Position numbers and translations under genes: made by a program
Shown here: positions 56,264 to 64,000 of the stretch, in pieces
Numbering within the stretch: position 1 is the stretch's first letter
Layout: each line of letters starts with the position of its first letter
Notes under the pieces: model-generated
Databases searched by the model: none
Told to the model about the DNA's origin: nothing
The model's input: only the letters and a program-made list of their open reading frames with translations
Assembly: GCA_009761415.1 (NCBI GenBank)
Contig: QUOL01000009.1
Location: 248,001-312,000, forward strand
Direction of reading: 5' to 3'
Origin: Sarcomyxa edulis
Lineage: Eukaryota; Basidiomycota; Agaricomycetes; Agaricales; Mycenaceae
Length of the DNA: 64,000 nt

Positions 56264-59200
56264 CTACAGTTCATGTAATAATGACACGAGTACAGCTACA
56301 ATACTTATGAGTACCCTAGCGCCCATGGTCTTTCCGAGTCTAATGTCACCATTTTGGGACGTGTTAGCCCCTGCAGACGCTGAAGCAGAGGCCATACTAG
56401 CAGACGGAGTCGGCGACGTTAATGTCGCAGTTGCGAGGAAGCTGGCCCACGATGCAAGCGATGCACTTGGGGCGACTATGCTAGATGCAGTAGTGCCATT
56501 CCCATAATAGATGACGCCGCCGCCAGGCATGATATCCGCTCCTAACGCAGTGTCTTCTCCACCAACTACGGTTGTACCATTGACGAGGCCTGTGGAATTG
56601 TGACCCAAGACAAATTCCCGCACAAATACAAGGGCCTGGAAATGATGGGATGAGAATGATCGCGTCTGATTTTTTCAGATTACGCACAGCTTCTGGGACG
56701 AAATGGGGGACAAGATGGCCGGCGCCTTGGAATAGGACATAGGTCAAATTGCGCTCCTGATGAACGATACCGGCAAACTTGTTGTTATCATCAAACCAGG
56801 GTGTCGAGGGCTTGCGTGTAAACCCTTGAACACCTCCGAACGTCATATTCTAAAGTAGAGAATTCATCAGTGGGACTAGATGCAAGTAGTTCTGACGAAA
56901 CATACCTGGATTATTGCTGGCAGGTAATCGTCAATATATTTGTCTCAGTATCGAACTCGAGGAGAGTATATTCCTCACTTTGAGTTCCTTTGTGACCAAC
57001 TAGAGCATCGTCATTTCCGCTATAGAAAACGATGCCCACGTTCTTCGCACTAGCATTGGTAGCAAGCTCGGATAAGAAAGCCATAGGTCTGTCAGATGTG
57101 AGTGTTGACCATGACTTTGACTTTGACGCAACTCACTCGACGCCTATGTGAGACATCATAAGCGACGTAATGAAAAGGACGAGAAAGATTACTGACTGGG
57201 ATCTCCAAATTCGTTTGTCCCATTTGCTAGAGGACAGAGTTTAGGAACGTATGACTCAATCAATGAAACCACATACCCGGAGCGCGGGCACGCATGGAAC
57301 CGAAAGGATAATCGAAACTTGAGGTCCAATTCTTAGACGTAGGTGCGTGCAAAGCAGATCTCGTGCGATTGTCTTATCAATTTCTCAGTCAACGATATGA
57401 GCTCACGGGACATGAAAAAAATTCGCACCATTTAAGAAGACACTCGGGTCACTGGGAGCCTCGGGGCCCAATGCATCCGGGATGTCATATGGCTACAAGA
57501 AAAACACGGGTCGGTGCACGGCGGATATGATGAAAAACGACCACATACATCGAACTCTCCTTCAGCTGCAGAGCAATATTCGTAAAAACGCAGGTCAACA
57601 GAAAGTCAGACAAGAGACGAAACGTACTCCAAGGAAAAGTGAAGTTGGTAGCATAGTCCAGAATTTCGTCAAAGAGGAAGCAACCATAGAAAGGATCGAG
57701 TGTCCCGTTTGCACGTCCTGTCAAGTCGCGTTTCCACTGAAGTCGTTTCTCTTCCCTAGCTTCCAAGTCTCTTTTGGTCAATGTTCGCGCGTTTCCGTTT
57801 CGAGCAGCATATCGTTCAGCCACAGATGTCATGAATGATGAGGAACGGACGCTGGGATTTCGGCCGAATGATGTCAACACCGAGTCGTCTTCGGACACAC
57901 TAGCAAACGGGTCAAGGAGTGTGGGGAAGATACCGTTCTGTGGGTATGTGAAGTTGAGATCGTATCCACACAAGTGCTCCCTACCACGTCAAATCAGGAC
58001 AAAGACATGAATAGAGACCAAAATCGCGGACGTACTGGGTTTTGAAATAATTGTAAACATCGACATCGAAATTGATCAACTGCGGGTAAGTCTCTATTGT
58101 TTCCACCTGGATCACGTTGACTGAGCTGAGCCACAGCCCGGATCATCAAGCTGTAGACAATACGTACAGCGGGTAGTTCCTCGAACACAGCCAAGCTACC
58201 AATAGCTCCATCTCCTATAGCGATCTTTTGAAGATTCACAGGTGGATTCGGAGTCGAGAATATAGCTTTTGTTATGTAAGGCTGTTGAAAGTGGGAGGTG
58301 CAATGAATAAGACTTCCGAAGAGATCCTCAATCTGCTGCTGGGACTCACAATATAAGTTCCAGCATAACTTTCGCCTGTCAAGTAGAATGGACGGGTGGC
58401 CAGACTAGGGAACACTTGCACTAGGTTCGAGAGGAATCCCAGCTACGACATATACACAGTCTGAACTGGTAACAAAAGTAAGTAATCAGATCAACTTACA
58501 AAGTCTTGACCCATTTGGTCTTCATCCGCAACTGAATCACAGACAATGTCGGTTTAGTTAGACTTCCAAGGAGAGGACAGACTACACACTATATCCTGTA
58601 GTATCCGCGGTAGAAAATCCAGTTCCAACTGCCACGGATGCAGGTCACATCTAATGAGAGTTGATGAGGCTTACAAGGTCTGCTTACCTGGCTGGTCCAC
58701 CCAAATGGCGTCCGCAAGATGGTTCCAGCTGAAGTTATTTACGACGATCGAATAATCGTCAGTGACTTGCAATGGACCATTCTATGAGTGCGTGATGAAG
58801 TCGTAAATAAGCTATATCAAGCTTACAACCATGTCAGGATTTACCTCCGTCATGAAGCCTAGAAAACTAGAAGATCCCGGCCTGGATATGCCGCGGTGGG
58901 AATCAGATCAGTATGTCTGAAATTTGAATGCACAAATCAGCGTACCCTCCGTTGAGCCAGATAAGCCAAGGCGCGTCCTGGTTCTCATCAGCTGCAGCGG
59001 TTAAAGAGCCGTTCGTCTTTTCGAACCCCCAGAAGAACAAAGTATCGTTGGGGTGTCCAGGACGGTTCACTGGCAGATTCCCAGCAAAACTACGAGGAAG
59101 AGTCTCTGTAACATTGGGAAGTGCATTTTTGACTTGGAAGTCTATGGAGGGAGTAATACTTGAGTAACTAGAGAAATGAAAATCAGAGTGTGCAAACTCA

Positions 59201-59331
59201 CAGTCTTGCCATACGGATCCAAAACCAACTGTCGGGATTCCCGTGTAATTGTGCGGGAACGTATTCGGGATCGAGCCGCGCTGCGCAGTTCCAAGGATGG
59301 GTAAACCCAGCAGAAAAAGCAGACGAAGCAT
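56264..59331 (-). CDS. Secreted serine carboxypeptidase (S10), paralog 2
   Basis: A tandem paralog of the gene at 52235-55318, with the same exon plan. The signal peptide LRLLFLLGLPILGTAQ is followed by IPNTFPHNYTGIPTVGFGSVWQDC. Catalytic residues are in place: TGESYAGTYI (near 58369-58386), YSGNDDALVGHKGTQ (near 57010) and FQGAGHLVPHFVPEAV (near 56710). An 11-nt micro-exon (56906-56916) gives IIQNMTFGG. A Ser/Ala-rich stretch and a hydrophobic end (ARVLISIVAVLVSLLHEL) again indicate a surface anchor. Conserved cysteines and N-glycosylation sequons (NGT, NYT, NAS) fit secretion. The pair arose by local duplication; sequence differences are spread over the whole length, so the duplication is not recent. 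Which peptides it cleaves is unknown. Confidence 0.85.
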
Positions 59332-60320
59332 AGTGAGGGCGATGTGGGAAACAAAAAGTCTGAGTCGTTCACAGGGGAGCTACTTATATCCTAACGGGGG
59401 AACTTTACGTATCTATGCAGTCCATGATCGGGCTGTGGGCCAAGGTACATGATGGTCCTGCACAAGAATACATAGAAGCGCTCCTTATGAATACGAGGGC
59501 AGCTGCGCCTTTGCCATGATCTTGAATAGCGAGGAGTAGAACAATGACGTGATCGCTCTAAAAGACGAACATATATATATATATATATATGCAATCCTCG
59601 TGCTGCATAGCGCTCAGTTAGACAGGCTGACTGATGTACACCATGTTCTGCAGAAGTAGGGCTAGCGCTGATAACAAGCTGATAACGCTGCGGTCGACAA
59701 TTTCCTCGTCCCGAGATGGGAAGATATGCCGGCAGAACGACAGTGGACCATGCAGAATAGGATCGATTCCAAGAAACTGCGTCCGTTCTAGATGGAAAGA
59801 GAGAGTCAGCAGGGCATGATAGCGCCAGTCGATAACCTCCGACGACTGTACCCCACAAAAATATCCTGGCAATTGGCCGAGGCTATGCGTATCGAATGAA
59901 GAGGATCGACCTACAGTTAGTGGGCTTCCACAAGCCGAGGACGTTGCCGTCCAAGTAGGTCGGGCCGTGACCAAGTGATCTTCATAGATAGACCTGGTTA
60001 TCAGATGGGCATGAGAGTTTGAGTCCTAAAGGTGGCATCTAGGAAAGCATCGAATCGATGGCGATGAGATCTGGATGCAATAAAAGACGGGCGTGATTTC
60101 ATGCGAAAATAGACGGCAAGAGTCCAGGATAGTAGACTGGTAGTAGGGTTCGAGATTACAAGCGACTCAGGTAAGTAGTCGAGGATTATCCCATTCCAGA
60201 CAAAGTTTTCCAAAGAAAAAACGCAATTGCCAGGCACAAAGGCGATACCCTCTGAGAGAAACATGATCAAATATCTAAGTACTTCCAGCATCATTATTTG
60301 GTATAAAAAGATACAGTATC
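59332..60320. other. Intergenic region with an (AT)n tract
   Basis: 989 bp upstream of carboxypeptidase 2 and downstream of MON2. An alternating AT tract lies at 59570-59590. Minus frames here (59391-59974, 60001-60363) show no conserved features. Confidence 0.5.
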
Positions 60321-63300
60321 CTATCGACCCACTCCCATTTCCTTTCCTACTTCCTTCAAACATCCTCTAGCTAAAACTCTCGCATCCAACTCTATTGCCT
60401 TCCCAGAGCTCCAGTCACCCGTTTCGTCGTTTCCGATACTACTTCGGCGCGCTGATTTAGTCTCATCAGGGCCACTAGGAACGAGGACAGCGGAAGTTGG
60501 AGCCATGATCCATGCCGAAGGCGTCTTACGCGGAATAGATGCAATGTCACATAGAACAGGATACAGGTGGAATAGATGGGCCACAGTCGATCGCTTGACG
60601 GCATCCGCGATGACAAGCGAGGGTGTAAGTGAACTGTCTATGGCTATAATTCCAAAGATAAGTACGAGTACGTCCTGACAGATCTAGAGAGCAATAATGC
60701 ATACGGGGTTGAGTGATGCAGTATTGTGACGGAGCGTCTGACAGGGCGGCCCATAGCGTGCCAGACCAAAGTCGCAACTCAAGAAGTTTGCGCAAAACAT
60801 ACAGCAGTTCATCTTCACGCACCCTGTACATGGATGAGTCAAGGAGAACAATCAAAAATTGACAAACGACTGACCTTGGGAATGGCAGATTTCCTCGTAA
60901 AGCCTCGTCTGCCACGTACCCAACCAAAGTTGCATGACATCGATTCAGTAACGATGGTAAGCTTAGTGAAGCCATTCTCCTCCTTGAGTCTTCTTGATCT
61001 GGACGACTCGGCGGTCAATATGAAGGCTCCAAAACCTCAACTCGAATTGGAGCTCACCCTTTGTCGTGTCCGAACAAATCAAAAACAATAGGTCGAAACA
61101 CCAATAGGAGAATCGTTCTCTTGGTAGGAGAGGTCCTGACTCGGTACTTCCGAAGTGATGTCCTGCGCCGTCTAGATCTTGAGAAAGCAACTTTGATTCA
61201 CGGGGATTACTATCTCTCTTGGATCCTGATTTGGTCATGCTGGGCGCTGGCGAAGACGGGACATTTTGTAACGGTGGAGATCCGGATCCAGACCCTGATT
61301 CGTAGAGTCGACTTCCCTGATGTAGAGTCTTTGCAAGTTGTATGATGATTGAGTCGGGTACACGCATGTCTCCTATATGGGGAACGACATCGATTTCCAG
61401 GGCTCCAACAAGTGCAAGGTCGAAGTTTTCTTCCGCTTCCTGGACAGCCAGCGGAAGCGATTCTGCCGCGGAACTATAAGGGATGATAAAAGGTCTACCC
61501 TCAGATGGAAACTTGGAATATATGTGATCGATTGAATTGACAAACCAGTCGGCAAGTATCCCACCACGAAACACGTCAATTAGCTGTCTCCAGATACCTT
61601 CTATCCGGTCGTCTGGTATGTCTTTACATGACAAACGTTCATATGCTAGGAAGATACCTGGACAACAAAGAGCTTACCGTTCCACAGCAGTTTGAGCTGT
61701 CCCGTACATTCTTTGACGATACGCAAGAAACTCGTTGTTGCTGTTTTCCACAACGGCGGGTCGTTCCCGAACTTAGATGGCGCTGGACAATCATATTTCA
61801 GCTTGACTGGTATCGAATAAGCCTAGAGGAATCTCCAGTCTGAGCAAATAGGGCGAGGCTGAGGCTAAGTACTGAACACTCACAGATAGAACAGCTTCGA
61901 GTGTGCCATCGACATAGATAGCAGGATCATTTTTGAACTTGAAGAACAAGTCTACGAGCATGGGCATGGTCTTTTTCGACAAGGCTATATAGGTGATTCG
62001 CTTCTGCGTTTTCGTGCCCGTTGGTGCAACGACGACGTCGAACGCCGCTAGGAATGGCAGAGTGGAATATTCGGACAGATCTCGCATGATGAGAGAAGGG
62101 GACCCAGCCGTCGATAGATCGATACCTGCAATAGCTTCCATGACTACTGCCTGGATGGGTGAAATCGTCACAAAATCGATCTGGAGACGAAAATAAGACA
62201 AAAGACACCTACCTGGACTGGGGTAAGAGCGTCGATGTCTGGTCTATAATCTGGAGAGCTCGGATATGTGAGAACGCCTATTTTAGTGAGTGCATAGTTA
62301 GAGTTAATTCTTGCGATTTTCAAAAATTCGCAGATACCTTTGAGAATAGCCATGAGTCTCGAGAGGCGTTCCAACGGCCATTCTGTGCTAACCGAATGAC
62401 GGCTAACACTCCTTATAGTACGTATGACATCCACAAATGCAACAAGGCTTTCCTGCGTGAACGCTTGATGAGGCCCGGTTTCTGTAGGACTCTTCACAGG
62501 TACTGGCCCTGCCCCCGTGCCCCTCCGTAACAATGTGCCTCCCATGTCATCGCATGCCTTCCACGCACGCTCCCACGTTTCCGTGACCGTTGGCCTGAGG
62601 TCCTCGTCGCTTGCGGCAGAGGTGGCCTTGATAGCCTTTTCCAAGCAACGCAATGCAGGGGCACTGATGCTTCGATTGTCTAACAGCACTGATTCGTGTA
62701 TGTTGGTCACAAACACGTCCCAGGCCTTTGAGAAGGAATCCAAACGAACGATCTTTGACGATAAGAAGTCATGGAAAATGGAACCGATTGAATGTAGTGC
62801 GAGAATTTTGGATTCGTCCCACGCCTGGTCCGGGGTTAGAGTTGAAGAGTCTTGTTGGACGTCTGGAAGAGAAGCAGACGCAGCGTGATGGCGTATTTCA
62901 CTGGTAATCGAGTCCAAAAGCGGGAAGGTCACTTTCCAGATACACTGGTCCCAGGTTTCAGAGCTCAACGTCGCTCCGTAGAGCTGCATCGTCCGGAATA
63001 GCGTCTGTATCGCACCGTCACGTACTTCTGGTCGAGAATCTGTGCACAGTCCGAGTACTTCCAACAGAAGAAACATCCAGAGATCACTATACTGCGGCTC
63101 TTGCTCTGCATCTTTCCGTTTCGACTGTATTGCATCAGAAACACTCCATAGCAGGCTAGCTGCTGCTGTCAATGCGATGTTGGTATCCGCTTGGCGACCA
63201 AATTGACCCAGCGTACTGATGCAAAGGCGAAGGTGTTCAGGAGAGAGAGAAGATACGGAGTCGCATACAAGTGTAAGTGATTGGAATGCGATCTTGACCA

Positions 63301-64000
63301 ATGCGGTATATCCTTTTTCACTGGGAATACCTAGACCGAGTGGCAAAGGCTTCGATCGGAGCGCTGCAGGAGAGGGTGGACTGCTCAGAATAGAAATCGA
63401 ATCAAGGGAGTTTGATCGTGGAGGAGGAGCAGGTTTACAAACGCTTTCCAGCATTTCGAAGATAGTTTCCCATCCAACTACCAGTGTATGTCCAGATGCC
63501 TGTAAAATTTGATGAAGAGTCTCCAGACCCATCCTCCGCAATTCCACACTGGTGGTGGTGTTCGCGCTGCCATCGGCAAGATCTTGGATGACTTGTTGAG
63601 CTAGTACATCCAGAACTCGTCGTTGCACTTGGGCTTGAAGGTCGCCCGCTGTCGACAGATTTCGAGGAACAATGAGCAATATGTCATCTAGGACACGCGC
63701 AGCTTGTAATCGAATAGGTTGAGGGGCATATGGCAGGCGTATGATGGATAAAAGGTGATTTGTAGTAGTGTCCCATGCAACATCGGGAGAACGATATATG
63801 AGCCGGTGAATATTGAGCTGCGTAACGCTTCCTAGCTTGCCAATGCCAAAATCGCCGGTCCTCTAGAAAACACATAAATCGGACGTCCCAAATGTATATA
63901 TAGATGACTTACCATGGTGCGAGGTAGATGAATGACACTCACACGCCGTCGATGTGAAGGTTCTATCCTTGGAGATAGAGTCCCAACCTCCTCTTGACTA
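60321..64000 (-). CDS. MON2: Mon2 (Sec7-related Golgi/endosome trafficking protein), C-terminal part
   Basis: The N-terminal part lies beyond the window. From 64000 down, exons read VIHLPRTM-RTGDFGIGKLGSVTQLNIHRLIYRSPDVAWDTTTNHLLS, RLQAARVLDDILLIVPRNL, LRRMGLETLHQILQASGHTLVVGWETIFEMLE and so on as HEAT-like helical repeats. The conserved Mon2 C-terminal block follows: LSLPSLLNRCHATLVGYVADEALRGNLPFPR, EDELLYVLRKLLELRLWSGTLWAALSD, LVIADAVKRSTVAHLFHLYPVLCDIASIPRKTPSAW, and a final LDARVLARGCLKEVGKEMGVGR. Mon2 lacks GEF activity and works with Dop1 and the flippase Neo1 on late Golgi and endosome membranes. At least seven introns of 50-65 nt are in phase, for example 62330-62280 and about 60690-60630. 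A Ser/Gly-rich loop (SGSGSGSPP) is less conserved. No defects. Confidence 0.88.

Noticed and set aside
59570..59590. (AT)n tract as a replication origin or promoter
   Set aside because: A simple microsatellite in an intergenic region, with no supporting signals.
60001..60363. 120-codon minus ORF with hydrophobic stretches, possible membrane protein
   Set aside because: It starts inside the last MON2 exon in another frame and shows no family feature. It is probably 3' untranslated sequence.
1..64000. CRISPR arrays, rRNA, tRNA genes, bacterial-type operons
   Set aside because: None seen. The repeats present are LTRs, inverted ends and simple sequence. No cloverleaf with a T-loop signature was noticed.

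Overview
The window is nuclear DNA of a filamentous basidiomycete, most likely an Agaricomycete (mushroom-forming) fungus. The evidence is the density of 50-80 nt GT-AG introns, a CxC2-type KDZ transposase, CCL2-like beta-trefoil lectins, and a Prm10/ThrE membrane protein and Mon2 with basidiomycete-style architecture. I called genes by joining reading frames across introns by eye; no database search was possible.

Layout. 1-455: flank with one doubtful small ORF. 456-5519: complete Ty1/copia retrotransposon (copia-1) with identical LTRs, a 5-bp target duplication and one open gag-pol. 5520-8640: mostly unassigned, one hypothetical gene at the end. 8704-10535: two tandem lectin paralogs with identical exon lengths. 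10573-31776: second copia element (copia-2, identical 270-bp LTRs), split by nested insertions. A PIF/Harbinger-like DNA transposon (13728-29540) sits in pol and is itself split by an 11.4-kb KDZ element (17418-28844) lying inside an intron of the Harbinger accessory gene. A 264-bp Tc1/mariner-type MITE (31180-31443) sits near the end of pol. 31911-32821: third lectin gene, opposite strand. 33717-48664: host genes for a basic low-complexity protein with a possible BAR-type head, SUMO (SMT3), isoprenylcysteine methyltransferase (STE14), a 3.6-kb stretch without a convincing gene, and PRM10. 49346-51274: two unrecognised genes. 52235-59331: tandem serine carboxypeptidases (S10), minus strand. 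60321-64000: C-terminal part of MON2, minus strand, running off the end.

Main observation. Both copia LTRs share an architecture I do not know from the literature. A ~42-47 nt block occurs twice in the LTR. The first copy is interrupted by a 50-53 nt segment that looks exactly like a fungal spliceosomal intron (GTAAGT...CTAAC...TAG; GTGAGT...TATAG). The second copy is the exact spliced product. The sequences differ between the two families, but within each LTR the two copies match perfectly, so the copies appear to be kept alike, possibly through splicing plus reverse transcription. In both LTRs the 5' splice site of the intron lies in the closing stem of a perfect hairpin found only around the first copy. 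Both elements also start after the LTR with a sequence complementary to the initiator-tRNA anticodon loop (half-tRNA priming, as in Drosophila copia).

The nested stack gives a relative chronology. copia-2 LTRs are identical, so everything inside it arrived recently, yet both Harbinger genes carry a CGA-to-TGA nonsense change. The composite was therefore probably mobilised in trans, or decayed very fast by CpG deamination.
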